From positions 240,927 to 304,926 of the forward strand of contig NCSJ02000009.1 of the NCBI GenBank assembly GCA_002812745.2: a DNA stretch of 64,000 nt. The letters are read 5' to 3'. Origin of the DNA: Scytalidium lignicola (lineage: Eukaryota; Ascomycota; Leotiomycetes). Position 1 is the stretch's first letter. The number at the start of each line of letters is the position of its first letter. The translations under genes were made by a program, and so were the position numbers. The notes beneath the pieces are model-generated. The model ran no database searches, had not been told where the DNA came from, and saw only the letters and a list, made by a program, of their open reading frames with translations. Below are positions 35,230 to 47,595 of the stretch, one piece after another.

Positions 35230-37958
35230 ATGGCAGCGCCTGTGAAGCAAGCATCGAGATGGGGTTCATTCCTCCAACAAGCCGTAGCTGGTGTGGAGTC
35301 ACGGTTGGATACAATTTTAGCTGAGGCAGAGGAGCCTAGTAAAGGAAACAAGCCAGCGCCAGCCACTACACCAGCACCAAAGCCTAATACAGGTACGATA
35401 TACTGGCGCATGACCTCTTAAGGCATGATGTGGCTAATATATATATCAAAAAGGCAATTCTCGAAGTTCGTCCAGCACGAGAACTAGTGACCGACTCCAA
35501 GAGCGATTGGCGAGAGCAGTGGCAGCAAAGAACAAAGCGCAGTCCGGTGAACCTTTAGACACTTCGTCGAATGCGCCATCACGGACAGGCAGTCCAGTAA
35601 CGAATATCGGCAGTCCTAGAGGGAGCATAGAGGTGGGGTCTGTTAAGGTTGATGAGGCCAATGATGAACCTGCTGCAAGTTCTCAGGAAGAGAGTAATAA
35701 GAATGAAACACGCGGAGAGCATTTGGCGATCGCGCAACCGGTTCCTACGAGCACACAAAAGCCAGTGAGCATTGAGAACCCGGTGAATGGTCTCATGAAA
35801 CAGCTTGAGGATGCTTCAATGCCACGGCTGTCGACGGACTCTGATGGTTCGAGCAGACTGAGGGACTCAATTGATCTTGCGGGATCACAAGCTTTGGATC
35901 CTCCATCTATGGTGGCTCCTACCTCATCCGAATCTTCCGAGGAGGAGTTGTCACACTCAAAACCTCAAGTAGACTACGAGACCCAATTCAAGCAGCTTCA
36001 GGGGGACTACGAGGCCTCTGAATTACAACGCCAAGAAGAGGTTCATGGATATATCGAGCGTATTGATGCTTTACAAGCTAAGCTTCAGTATCTAGCAAAG
36101 GAAAGTGCAGAAGCTGCGAGAAAGTCTGCCGACGATGCATCTCCAGGCAGTCTCCAGAAGAAGTTAGCGGAGAAGGAGGAGCAAATTGCATTGCTAATGC
36201 AAGAAGGCCAGCAATTGTCAAAAAATGAGCTTAAGCATCTAACTACAATTAAGAAGTTACGTGGTAAGATTGGCGAAGACTCTAAGGAGCTTGCTGATGC
36301 GAAGAAAAAACAAGAAAAAGCAGAAAAGGATGTCAGTATCCTAATTGGTAAGCTCAATAAAAGTGAACAGTCAGAGAAACGCCTCAATGAGAAGCAAAAG
36401 TCAGTTATGCAACTTCAAAAAGAGATAGAGTTGCTGCAAACGGAGAGAGCTTCAAAAGACGCCTCCATAGCTGATCTAAGAACACAATTAGAGCAAACTA
36501 TTGCTCAAGGGAAGGAGGCTGAAAACCAGGCAGCTCAAGAAGCACTAGATCAGGAGAAGAAACGGGTTGCAGAACTTGAAGAAGAGATAGCAAGCCTCAA
36601 GATCGAGAAAAACCTAGTAGTAGATAGAGGACAAGCTCGGATCAAAGAACTTAAGGAGAAAATGGAGAGGGATGCAGAACATTCTCGAATGTCTCTCCTG
36701 GAAATGAAAACCGAACAACAAATGCTTGAAAGTAAACTGGAAGTTATGCGAGCTAGAGCGGAAGAGGTCTCTTCAGGGGCTACTGGAGATGCGCAGGCAA
36801 AGCTTTTGCGGCAGATTGAGACACTGCAAACTCAGTATGCCGTTGCAAGTGAGAACTGGCAAGGTATCGAGGCATCATTAATAGCACGAGTAGCAAACTT
36901 AGAAAAAGAAAGAGACGGGGCAACTCAAAGGGAGACTGAAATAAGACGAAAGGCTCGCGAAGTGGTAAGCTATATCTCAAGAAAGTCTAAGTCCCTCCAA
37001 ACTAACCAGTTGATAGACTTTAAAATCTAAACACAATGAAGAGGACCTTGAGGAGACCAAATCAAAAATAGCTAGTTTCCAACATGAAATAGCCGCTCAG
37101 AGAGCTCGTATTGATAGTCTCCAACAACGCGCTGAAACTGCAGAGGCAGCTCTTAAAGAGGCCAGGGCCACCTTTGACGAGGAGAGGTTGGCTTGGAAGT
37201 CGGAAATTCAGCAGCGCATCGATGAGGAAAGACAAAGGTGGCAAGAAGAAGCTCCTACCACGGGATCATTAGGTTACACTCGCGCAGAATCACCTATAGC
37301 ATCTTCACGGAGAGGCCTCACCTCTGAATACCTAGGTCTCCAAAATCTGCAAATACGAAGAGCATCAGCTCGCTCTGTAACTAGTGACATTCCTGGTCCC
37401 GAAAAGATATTTGGCCGACGCCCTTCTGTTCAACCTCCACGATCTTCAGGGCAAGCTACTCCTGTAAGACAAGACTCAATGCAATCCCTCGGGGTAAATG
37501 GGGAAGTGCCACGCACTCCCTCTATTCATACAATGGATCATGATGACAATGACTTCTTCGAAAATATCGTGAGCTCACCCCAGCAGACTATGCATGATAT
37601 GGTATCTGTTTCCACGGCAGGAGCTGGTCCGACAGTGCAACTAGTAGAGCGGATGAGCTCAGCAGTTCGACGATTAGAAAGTGAAAAGGTAGCGACCAAG
37701 GAAGATATAGCTCGACTTACCGCCCAACGTGACGAGGCCAGGGCAGAAATCGTTGCTCTTATGCGTGGTATCGAGGAAAAGAAATCACTAGATGTGCGGA
37801 TCACACAGTTAGAGGAGGAAAATGCGAATCTTAATTCGAGATACCAGACAACACTAGAAATGCTCGGAGAGAAAAGCGAACTCGTGGATGAGCTACGAAG
37901 TGATATCGATGATATCAAAGCAATGTATAGAGAGCTTGTAGAAAGAACTGTTAGATAG
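35230..37958 (+). CDS. TMF1: TMF1-type golgin (yeast Sgm1-like)
   Basis: Golgi coiled-coil tether that binds Rab6/Ypt6. Exons 35230-35392, 35454-36964 and 37017-37958 give 871 residues. The N-terminus (SRWGSFLQQAVAGVESRLDTIL) is the amphipathic segment typical of the family. Residues about 60-230 are Ser-rich and disordered. A long coiled coil runs from roughly 240 to 640, interrupted by the linker with GSLGYTRAESPIASSRRGLTSEYLG. The C-terminal block (SRYQTTLEMLGEKSELVDEL, then DIDDIKAMYRELVERT) is the TMF TATA-binding/Rab6-binding domain. The historical TATA-binding name should not be taken as DNA binding. All splice phases agree. Confidence 0.9.
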
Positions 37959-38118
37959 TAGTTGGTACCGGGAAATGGCTTGGTCTTCGGCTGCATCCAT
38001 TGGGGGAGTTGGGAGTGGTTTTGTCCTCTTAGATGATCAAAAATCTCTCGTATGATATTTCAAACATTCATGATTTTACTGTACAAAGCTTGTGTATTTT
38101 CCCCCTCATTCAGGGGTA

Positions 38119-39200
38119 TTATAGCTCTATTCCTTCGCGTTCTGCACTCTGTTGGATAAATTTGAGAACTTGTTTGTCTGGTGCAAGATCCAACGCCAGG
38201 TAACCATCCACGTCCCTTTTGTCTATTTCTGCTCCTGCTTTTAATAATGCAACGGCCGCATCTCCTATGATTGATAATTAACATATGTTGTAGATTCTTT
38301 TAGTCCATGGTTACTTACCATGACCTTCAGCAACCGCATGGTGCAATGGTGTTTGTCCGGCGTTATCAGCTGTATTCAAAGGACTGCTATTCTTTAACAG
38401 TAGTTCAACAATTGGAACTGATCCTACAGCAGCTGCTCTGTGGATCGGATACTGTCCTCTCTTATCCTTTTGCCTCGTCGATGCTTTGGGCTTTTGAGCA
38501 AGCAGCTTTTTGGCAACATCTAAGTTATTTTTTGATGCCACGAAGTGTAGAGCATTCTGGTTATATTAGTAGATTCTGAATGAGAGGATAGAACAGCCAT
38601 GCTCACTTGATTACTGAAATCTATCAATTGTAAGCCAAGCCATTGATTCCCAAATAGGAATATAACCATAACTCACTTTTCGCATTAACATCTGCTCCCT
38701 TCTGGAGAAAAAGGTCGACCAGATCTTCTCTGTCTTTTAGGCTCACGGCTATCATGAGAGGTGTCCATCCGACACCATCCTGTTCTAACAGTCAGATCTA
38801 TAGTTCCAGGATTTAAAGGGTAAGATCTTGAATTTTTGGGGGCGAACCTGCACATCTGGATCAAAGTCTTTAACAGAAGAGAGTAATACTGCGATATCTA
38901 AGTGTCCGTTTGAAACAGCCCAGTGGATTGGTAATCGTTCATCATCATCTCGCCGATTAGCAAGCTTTGGGTTTATCTTTGATAAATTTTAGCAATAGAG
39001 TTTTACTAAAACGATAGAGAAGCAAATGTGAATCTCGTATTCTTGCTATTATAAAAACTCACATCTAGTAAAGATTCAACAACGCTGTCTAATTTACGAG
39101 CAAGTGATATTAGCCTCTTGAGAGAGAGTGGCGTGGAGGGGTACTTGCATTTGCCTTCTCGCGCGGCCTCATGAATAGCAAACTTTGAAGAGTCTTCCAT
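38119..39200 (-). CDS. NAS6: Gankyrin/NAS6 proteasome assembly chaperone
   Basis: Ankyrin-repeat chaperone that binds the Rpt3 ATPase during assembly of the 19S proteasome lid-base. Seven minus-strand exons (39200-39149, 39088-39063, 38976-38848, 38779-38677, 38620-38607, 38556-38319, 38264-38119) give 235 residues (yeast 228). About seven ankyrin repeats: FAIHEAAREGKYSVVESLLD, RLPIHWAVSNGHLDIAVLL, GWTPLMIAVSLKDREDLVDL, NALHFVASKNNLDVAKKLL, YPIHRAAAVGSVPIVELLL, TPLHHAVAEGHGDAAVALL. Odd points are a GC-AG first intron (60 nt, no stop, multiple of three), a 26-nt exon, a 14-nt micro-exon coding FSNQ, and a GTTCGC donor in intron 3. The repeat register supports each join. Divergent from PRP46, 288 bp apart. 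Confidence 0.92.
39089..39148 (-). other. GC-AG intron in NAS6
   Basis: 60-nt intron, GCAAGT donor and TTAG end. It can be read through in frame, adding 20 residues, but splicing gives the expected length in ankyrin repeat 1 (REGKYSVVESLL). Confidence 0.8.
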
Positions 39201-39488
39201 CTTATAATAACAACAAGGTACTAGTTATACTGATTTCCCCATTTATTCCGAAAAGATATTTGATGTGATACATGAGTCCAGAGGAAGAAAGGAATATCAC
39301 AGAAAGAGGCAAACAGTAGGCTGGATATTGATGCCTAAGGCGCAACATTGGGGAAAGGTCGAGCACCTCCAAAGACGGCTTGGCAGATTGAATGCGCTCC
39401 GCAAAAGGCTTGACCACCGCCTTTCCAACTTTATTATAATCGCGTCTGGGAATACACGCGACCGCCATAACGCCGTTTTACTTCAACA

Positions 39489-41085
39489 ATGGCGGCTCTG
39501 GCCTCGGATGGTGGAGGTTTTCAGCTAGACCATTTGAAATCGCTCATAACTCAAAACGCAAAGAGATCGAGATCTGTTTTTGCAGAGAGTGCGGGTATTG
39601 AACCTTTAGAGACAGAGAACTCCAAACGACAACAGACACAAAATACTTCACCAAATGAACTAGCCGATCGCCTGGGGCTTGTAGCAAGGATACATGCTGA
39701 ATATGATGATGTGCGCGAGTTACCACCAGCGCTCGCAGCTAAACAAGCCAATGCGACTAGCAATCGGAAAAAGAAGACGAAACCTCAGACGGACGACGAG
39801 AGTGTGACGGAGAGCAAGACAGTAAAGCTTATAGAGGGTGTTCCTACGAAGCGCCAAAGTAATGCTGGAAGCTTGTCATCCACAGCACTGACGGTTCGAG
39901 CGCGAGGAACTGCTGACCTTCCACCGAATGCCAATGGCCCTACACCACAGAGCCAGCTTCCCTCCTCAAGTCTTGTGCGAAAGCAAACAGTTGTACAAAT
40001 AAAACCCGAATGGCATGCGCCGTGGAAGTTGATGCGAGTCATTTCTGGACATCTAGGCTGGGTACGAAGTTTGGCAGTGGAACCAGAGAATAAATGGTTT
40101 GCTAGTGGCGCTGGAGATAGGACTATTAAAATCTGGGATCTTGCTACTGGAGCCCTGCGATTGACGCTGACGGGACATATTTCGACTGTTAGAGGACTTG
40201 CTGTCTCTCCACGACATCCTTACCTATTTTCTTGTGGTGAAGATAAGATGGTAAAATGCTGGGATCTAGAAACGAACAAAGTCATTCGACATTATCACGG
40301 ACATCTAAGCGGTGTCTATACTTTATCACTCCATCCAACGCTTGATGTGTTGGTGACTGGTGGCCGTGATGGTGTTGCAAGGGTCTGGGATATGAGGACT
40401 CGAAGTAATATTCATGTGTTATCAGGGCATAAAGGCACCGTCTCCGATGTCAAGTGCCAAGAAGCAGATCCACAAGTTATCACTGCCTCTTTGGACTCTA
40501 CTGTACGGCTTTGGGACCTTGCTGCAGGAAAAACGATGGGGGTATTGACACATCATAAGAAGGGTGTAAGAGCCTTGGCAATTCATCCAAATGAGTTCAC
40601 TTTTGCAAGTGGAAGCACTGGAAGCATTAAGCAATGGAAATGCCCAGAGGGGGCATTCATGCAAAACTTTGAAGGTCAAAACTCCATTATCAACACTCTT
40701 AGTGTCAACGAGGACAACGTACTCTTCTCTGGCGGTAAGCACCTTTCTCCTTTGATCTTCCGGACCATACTAATAACATCCAGGTGACAACGGCTCTATG
40801 AGCTTCTGGGATTGGAAATCTGGATATAGATTTCAAGCTCTAGACACTACGGCCCAGCCAGGTTCACTCGATGCAGAAGCTGGTATAATGAGTTCTACTT
40901 ATGATCGGACTGGCCTTCGATTAATTTGTGGGGAGGCCGATAAAACGAGTAAGTGTCCTCCCCTTTTTCTAGTTATGTTATTTGCTAACCCAACTCCAGT
41001 CAAAGTATGGAAACAGGATGAAACGGCAACACCGGAAACACACCCTCTGGAATGGAAACCAACCCTGGGTAGGCATAAACACTAG
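39489..41085 (+). CDS. PRP46: Pre-mRNA splicing factor PRP46 (PLRG1)
   Basis: Seven-bladed WD40 protein of the Prp19/NTC spliceosome complex, in the nucleus. Exons 39489-40734, 40784-40948 and 41000-41085 give 498 residues. The N-terminal 165 residues are disordered. The conserved lead-in [24 protein letters not shown] precedes the first repeat. WD repeats follow, each with GH and WD marks ([79 protein letters not shown], and [18 protein letters not shown]). The end LGRHKH is close to the usual family ending. It is convergent with ORC1, 115 bp between stop codons. Confidence 0.95.
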
Positions 41086-41200
41086 CACTAGAAACGGTAT
41101 GTACTGTACAATGCATTGGATGGCGAACGGCGCAAAGGAAACGGCTCAAGTCAGCTTCATGGACATGTATCATTCTGTGGGTTGTATAGAATATGTAACT

Positions 41201-43688
41201 TCAGAATCCAAACCCTTTGATTTCTGGGTCATCTTTGAAAGCAAGTTTAATATCCTCGTCGCCTATATTAAGGCGAATCTTTCCAACGCGGTCAGCCTTT
41301 CGTGCTTCTAATCCTATGATGCCTGCTTCCATGAGATCTTGTGCAGATGCTCCCATAGACAATATTCGGGGAGCCTTAACGGAACTCATTGCCAGCTTCT
41401 GTCCTCTACCGCTTTGATCTCTGATCAGATCATCTATAAGGAGTGCAGCTGAATTACCTCCGGTGTCCATTTTTGCTAACCTTTTAGCTTCATCAATCAC
41501 TTCGCCCATAATGCTCTCAGCGAGTCCTGTCCGACGGGTCTTCACTACAAGTGCAGCTAATAAAACCTTTGAGGCAAGCGGTAGACTTCTCAGATACTGC
41601 TGTAACGGGCTGGTTGTTGCCTCGTTAATAGCTCGTTTAATTGTGGCGATCGTAACCTTTCCAATCGACTTAGAACGAAGCATACTGCTGTCTTTGGCCT
41701 TCTTACTCGGCGTGTTCGGTACAAATTCGTTGTTAAGACTATCGGTTTCTGCTATCTCAACTGCTCTCCTGCAAATGTCGAGGGCCCTCCTAGCATCTCC
41801 GCTCACGGCGGCCACCTTTCTGCTAGCAAACTGTACTGCATCAGATTCCACTATGTTTCCTGGTACACCTTCAAGCCTTGATTGGATTATCTTCATTAAT
41901 TGTTCATGTGTATATCCGGGGAACGTTATACGGGTTAACCCTAGAAAAACTCAGCTGGATTCCACGGTAACAAAGAGACTATACATACCAAGTCGACTAC
42001 TAATCTTGTTGCTTAATGTCCTCTCCGGTAAATCCATAGTATTCGCCACAGCAAGCACGATTAGCCTGCTGTGTCTCAATCCTGGCCAATTGAAGAAGTT
42101 GTACATGACACTCTGGTTCTTAGTAACGAGTTGATCCAGTTCGTCCATCAAGACAACACAAGGGACTCTCCGAGGACTGGGGTGATTGAATTCACGCTCT
42201 AAAAGATCTAATGCATGAGAAGGACTGACTCGATCACCTTTCAATGCCTCCCATAATAATGAGTAGGACTGGTGAGGATCAGTAACTTTCATGCCATTGA
42301 TCTCCACAAAGATAAAGTCGTCAAGCTCATCGGCCATTACAGCTGCATTAAGTTGAGAGATGACCTCTCGCACCGTAGCCGTCTTCCCTGTCCCCGGAGT
42401 CCCAGAAATATAAATACAAGCTCCAGAACCATCTGAAATTGCGGCATCCAAATGCGAGTACACTGAAGCAAATTCGTCTTCTCGGCAAGGAAGGGAGGCA
42501 GGAACTGATGAGACATGCAATCTTGATCGCGCTACTTGGAATGGCGAGGACTGCACTTGATCAGGAGCTATAAAACGTGTACTGAGGGGCGTGAACTCGA
42601 GTGGCTTCTTAACAACGACTCTACCATTACATAAGCCAATTTGTTGGGGGAAATGATTGGAATAATACTAACCTTTTATGAGTTGGGGTTAATAACTTTG
42701 ACGTTGTACTTGGCTTTCGTGGGGTAGAGACAGCTGACGTTTTTCGTTTCTTCCGTGGTGTTTGTAACCCCTCATTCTCGAGTTCCTCGTGCTGGTCATG
42801 CTCTACATGGAAGTCCTCTTCTTCCTTCTTTTGTCTATCACCTCTCTTTTTCCAGGTAGCTTTAGTACCAGTCTTCACCAGCTCGATGAGTCCAAAGATG
42901 TCTTCCTCATTACCATGGTAAATATCTTCCCAAATGAACTCTTCGGTATAGGTTGCAGTTCTGGTATTACAGCCACGGCGGCAAATGAAGGTTTTCCCAT
43001 AATACTTGGAATGACTCGGGACTTTTCCATTTGGGTATTTGTTCATATATGTCTGAAGGGAAGTGATGATGGCTTTTCCATTGATCGATGCAAGAGGATT
43101 GATATCCCAGGATGGCGAAATATATAGCTCGTTCTAGAATAGATATTAGAATTTAAAGTGCATCAAGTTTAATGGGCTATTTACCGGAATAAAATCTTTG
43201 CGTTTTTTTTCCTTATTACGTATCTCCTTCTCTGTAGAAAACCACATAAAATTGGCGGCCTTCTCGCCTTCCTCCTCGAGAAATTCACAGATTATTCCAA
43301 CCCAAGCCTCATTATTGCCCTCCGCCTTAAGAAGGACTATATCGCCAACTTTACACTGGAAATATCCCATCTTAGCACCAATAATCTTCCTTTGATTTAA
43401 TGCTCCTGAAGAATGTCGAGCAATTCTGTTCCTATGATTCTTAGATATGGGAGTAGCAGACACTTCATCCCGGAAGCCACTTGATTGGTCAACGCCCATC
43501 TCAGAAGATTTCTCAATCTCGGCCGCATCTGCATCATCATATATCCATTCCCAGGGATAATCTTCAAGGCCTAATTCATCATCAGAATCATCTCTCCTCA
43601 ATGCAGCACCTGCGAGATATCGCCGAGCTCGTTCGGCCTTTTCGATGCGTTTTTGACGATCTGCAGCTGTATTTGGCAGAGGGGCCAT
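41201..43688 (-). CDS. ORC1: Origin recognition complex subunit 1
   Basis: Largest ATP-binding subunit of the origin recognition complex, which loads MCM helicase with Cdc6. Exons 43688-43185, 43133-42673, 42620-41989 and 41940-41201 give 778 residues. A BAH domain spans about 105-265, crossing intron 1 (GDIVLLKAEGNNEAWVGIIC; AWVGIICEFLEEEGEKAANF; TFICRRGCNTRT). A basic linker carries TP sites (QTPRKKRKTSAVSTPRKP). The AAA+ domain has Walker A GTPGTGKT at about 395-402, Walker B VVLMDELDQL at about 477-486, and sensor 1 VLAVANTMDLPER. The C-terminal winged helix follows, ending DDPEIKGFGF. Introns are 48-52 nt. The fission-yeast-like TP motifs suggest CDK regulation, which is inference. Confidence 0.96.
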
Positions 43689-44454
43689 TATAATTTATAA
43701 CTGCCGTCTTCGTTCTGCCACAATCCTTCTATCTCGTCACCTACTGTACTAGTTCAAGCTATTAAAACCGATCGCTACACGGTCAGACGCGCCGCACGCG
43801 TCTTAATATTCTGCTGCCTTAAATATGAGGAGAAATATTCCCCTTACCCGCAGCCCCTGCACCCGTAGTCTTTGCGCCTTTTCTAACAACATACTTTTGT
43901 GATTTTAGCAATAATGATACGAAAGCAATTTCCAATGGAACTTCAATCCAGAATTCTTAGTAGTGGACGCAGTGAATTTTGTAACTAATTAATAAGTGCT
44001 TTTCTCATATTCTCTTGGCTTCTCTATCTCTTTCTCTTTGCTCTTCCCGTAATACCAATGTTATCTGCAAGGGTGCAAATGGGTAAACATTCGCTCTGAA
44101 CGAAAGTATCACTCCATCTAGAGATCAACTGACAATAATTCCCAATGAATCGATTAATGATAATAAAGACTGTGCATTAGTATCCTTGGATGGGGGTAGT
44201 GGTTTAGCAGCCAAAGCTTCTTGCTTTGCGCCATGAGTACAAGGATATCGGCACAGTGACAACCATTTACATCTTCATCTTTTTGCCCAAACTCTCACCT
44301 CACCTCTCTTTCGATTCCTTCAATCCTTCTTGCTCTTCAAATATCAAATCCTGTCTCTCGCTTAACCTTTTCGACCATCTCGTCCTTCCCCCTCTCCAGT
44401 CAAGTTTAAGAATCACATGTCTTGTGGCTTCTCTGAACTTGTCAATCTTATATC
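43689..44454. other. Divergent promoter region ORC1 / uncharacterised gene
   Basis: 766 bp. An open frame at 44226-44492 has no ATG and reflects the CT-rich leader (about 44270-44400) before the next gene. No feature recognised. Confidence 0.5.
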
Positions 44455-46701
44455 ATGGCATCTACCAAAGAGTAAGTTCATATATTGTTTAATGTTTATT
44501 ACTATTAACAGGACACTAGCTTTGAGGTTGTGAATGCTCAGCGTAAGTGACAGACAATCTATCTCATCTCATGCAACATAACTAAATCACTTTAGGATGG
44601 GAATTAGATACTGACATAGGCTCTGTGCCACCTTCCAAGGTCATCAGAGATCCTAATGACAACTCGTCTGGCACCACCATTAATGAGATAGTCAACACAG
44701 CCCAGCAAGGTATTTTTTTTTTGGTTTAGGTATAACAACCTGGGCTAAAGCTTTTGTTGTAGGTATCTACAATAATACGCAGGCCTTAAATAGACCTCTA
44801 GTTGTATCCGCCAGTAGCAGCTTCAGGGATCAGATCCATGGATCTTCTGGGAATTATGGAGCAAAGAACGGATTCACTACTGCACAGCGAATTCCTACGC
44901 GTCCCACTTCATCCAAAGAAAAGGTTGCCTGGGCTAAACTAGGGCTAGTCACGACAAGAAAGCTTATTGATGATGATAAAAGGGCGACAAAGGTAGCTGA
45001 GAAGAAGAGATACCTCGACCAACCAGCACTAAGTGAGAATTTCTCGTCTGTAGTAAGTAGATTTGTTTAATATTTCCATCTTTCTGTCAATCATTTCAGC
45101 TTTTGCTTTCAGAACTTTCAATTTACTTTCGAGTCTGTCGCTTTTGTCTGACTTTGTCTTTACAGGGTTACTTCCTCTGGCCACGTCAGTCAGAACCACC
45201 AACTGAGTTGCTTGGCTTGAAACTTGAAGATCTTAATAACGTCAGGACTGAACAAAAGGTCTATATTGATTGGGACGATGATACTGGCTGTCTGAGAATA
45301 AGATCTCATTCGGCTTTCGGAGACAGCATTCAAGATGCGATTCAAGCAATAAACCTAGAGGTTCGAAATGCGAAGACTCGGGCTATTTCAGCATTGCCAG
45401 TATATATCATTGTGCCACCAACAGAAAGTGCGATTAGGACTATAATTTCGCCAATCTTCTCGTCCCAAGAAGATCACCAAATTCGAGGCACTATCGTAGG
45501 ATTCAATTTATGCGGCGCAGAGTTAACTCAGCAAAACTTAATTAAATGGCGAATGAATGTACGGCCAGGAATTCTTAGAGCCAACCGACAAAGGGTCCAA
45601 CAACACCTCATCAAAACTGCTCTTGGCTTGTCAGTTTATCGAGGATGGATGCGGATGCGTGTTCATTTTGGACACTTAAACCTTAAACAGTATCGGAAGG
45701 ATTTCACAGAGTCAACGTACTCTTTTAAAGATTTTGCTAAGATGATGAAAGAGCCTCGTACTACGGGTACATTTGAAAGAAGGTAAGTAACGAAGAAACA
45801 TAATACATAGGATGCCCATTGTATTAATAGCCTTTAAAGAATGTCAGACGAATCTATTGCAACAAAGGTGATGCGGAGATTTGAAAAATTGCCAGAACTA
45901 TTCTCCCCCGCCGAATCTCGAATGCAAGAACTAAAAGATGTAAAACCAGTGCATTCTGAGATTATCTTTGTCACCACCAGAGGAGGACAACACTTACGCG
46001 TCGAAGCAGATCTTGATGCAATATTAGATGAAAGTGGAAACAAAACGGTGGGATATCTAACAGGCACTGTTAGGTTATACTATAATAATCAGCGGAACAA
46101 AAGATTTGAAACCACAACTGTGGATATAGAGAGGTATGAGGCCACCTATAGATGAGGTCCTAACAATACTGACCTTTTCACTCTCAGCAATCTCGATTGG
46201 ACGTTGGAGATTATAACCGACAATTCGATTGGAGATATACCATCATCAATACGAACATTGATCAACACGAGCTTACCAAATACAACAGTTCAACGTGTTG
46301 ATAGTCTTGGGTTGACTTATCCTAGAGTCTGTCCCCGAGTAGCCACCAATGATCTGGGAGTCGACGAAGTGGTAGTTAGGAGCGTCTGGAGGTATAGGGT
46401 CAAGGAGAGTGGTTATGAAGTCCAGATTTCTATCTATAGGGTCTGGAGAGCAGGCGCAACAAATAAAGATCCAGAAATGTCATGCGGTATTACGATATCG
46501 CATCCCATTTGGGATGAACAAATGCAGTCAGTAGACCACACCACTCAAGAACGGAGATGGGGAACACAACTAGAGAACTTCTTTCCTTCAAAGGGCATTG
46601 AGAAGAGTGATGGATTTGATGATTTCCTTAACGAAATCGGTTTTATCCAAAGGTATATCTGCGAAGCAGCTCGTGCTGCGCCAATTATTTCTAATGCTTA
46701 A
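44455..46701 (+). CDS. Uncharacterised conserved-looking fungal protein, seven exons
   Basis: Exons 44455-44471, 44520-44542, 44596-44709, 44763-45052, 45166-45782, 45840-46133 and 46188-46701 give 622 residues. The first two exons are 17 and 23 nt. The start reads MASTKDFEVVNAQRWELDTD. Two alternative acceptors of intron 1 were tested; only the TAG ending at 44519 keeps the frame. Residues about 150-350 (GYFLWPRQSEPPTELLGLKL, VYIDWDDDTGCLRIRSHS, ALPVYIIVPPTESAIRTI) and the C-terminal part (NLDWTLEIITDN, WDEQMQSVDHTTQERRWGTQ) look folded and beta/alpha mixed. No membrane helix, signal peptide or catalytic motif is seen. It may be one of the fungal DUF families (I suspect DUF7905 but cannot verify). 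Function unknown. Confidence 0.83.
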
Positions 46702-46919
46702 GGCCTCGGGAGTTTCTTGATCATCTACTATCTTCGCTAATACTTGTCTTTGCCGAGCCTCAATACCTGTTCATAACAACATTTGCAGATAGAAATCAGA
46801 AGATATAATCCTTATGCCAAAGACGTGATCCTTCCGGTGATTGCACAGTATTGGGGATGCTGCTTATGCGTTTCATACTTCTCTAGTATCAGATACTATT
46901 TACTTATTTATAGCTATCA

Positions 46920-47595
46920 TCAGGATGCCGTTGCCGCGGTAGAATTCAATACTTTTTGTCGTAATACTGCGGTAAAGATTAAATTTTGAGTCCATGAGGG
47001 CCAGAAATTCGCTCACTTACCATCTTCCACTACCCGAAGATTGTTGGATTTACCTTGAACTATGGCCTCCAGATCTTTTAGATTGGTTCCAAGTTCCTCC
47101 ACTTTTGCCTCATAGAATTTAGTGGCATCCTTCGTTGACTGTAATAGAAGAAATCAGGGCCCGATTCACGAAAAGGATGTGGAATATAACCCACTTTTTC
47201 AACATAAAATCCAGTGCCAACATCCACAATAACATTCTCAGTGTCTGCTATTGTCCCAGGAACATAGAGAGAAGACGTTAATGGTACCAATACTGGCTTT
47301 CCTAGACCCGATATCCATCAACGCATATCCAGCAAAGCAAATCCCTCGACATACCCTCAACGTTAGACCCTACTCCATTCGCTATTGACCGCAAACATTC
47401 CCTAAATTTTGCTTGTGCTGCACGAAGCTTTGTAAATGAATTGGTAAGGTGTTCAAGTTCGTCATCGAGCTGTTTCTTGACTTGGCTTAGCTGTTGGGTA
47501 GAAAGGCTTGCTAGATCAACTGCAGCAATGATGTTAGTAGCTTCTGTTGGTGTCGCGGTTCAACGCTTACCGGTCTGGCCCTTTGGAGAAGACAT
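46920..47595 (-). CDS. PFD5: Prefoldin subunit 5 (alpha type)
   Basis: Alpha-type prefoldin subunit (yeast Gim5). Five minus-strand exons (47595-47571, 47519-47355, 47301-47195, 47138-47021, 46966-46920) give 153 residues, the normal length. Spliced sequence: [20 protein letters not shown], helix [16 protein letters not shown], the conserved double hairpin [20 protein letters not shown] with [13 protein letters not shown], then the return helix [16 protein letters not shown] and [19 protein letters not shown]. All four introns are 51-56 nt and all phases agree. It is convergent with the 622-residue gene, 218 bp between stops. Confidence 0.95.

Noticed and set aside
41463..42134. 223-codon plus-strand frame
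   Set aside because: Antisense shadow of ORC1; the ORC1 frame has conserved AAA+ motifs throughout.
44226..44471. Longer N-terminal frame for the 622-residue protein
   Set aside because: No ATG in that frame; the ATG at 44455 with the TAG acceptor at 44518-44519 gives a clean frame.
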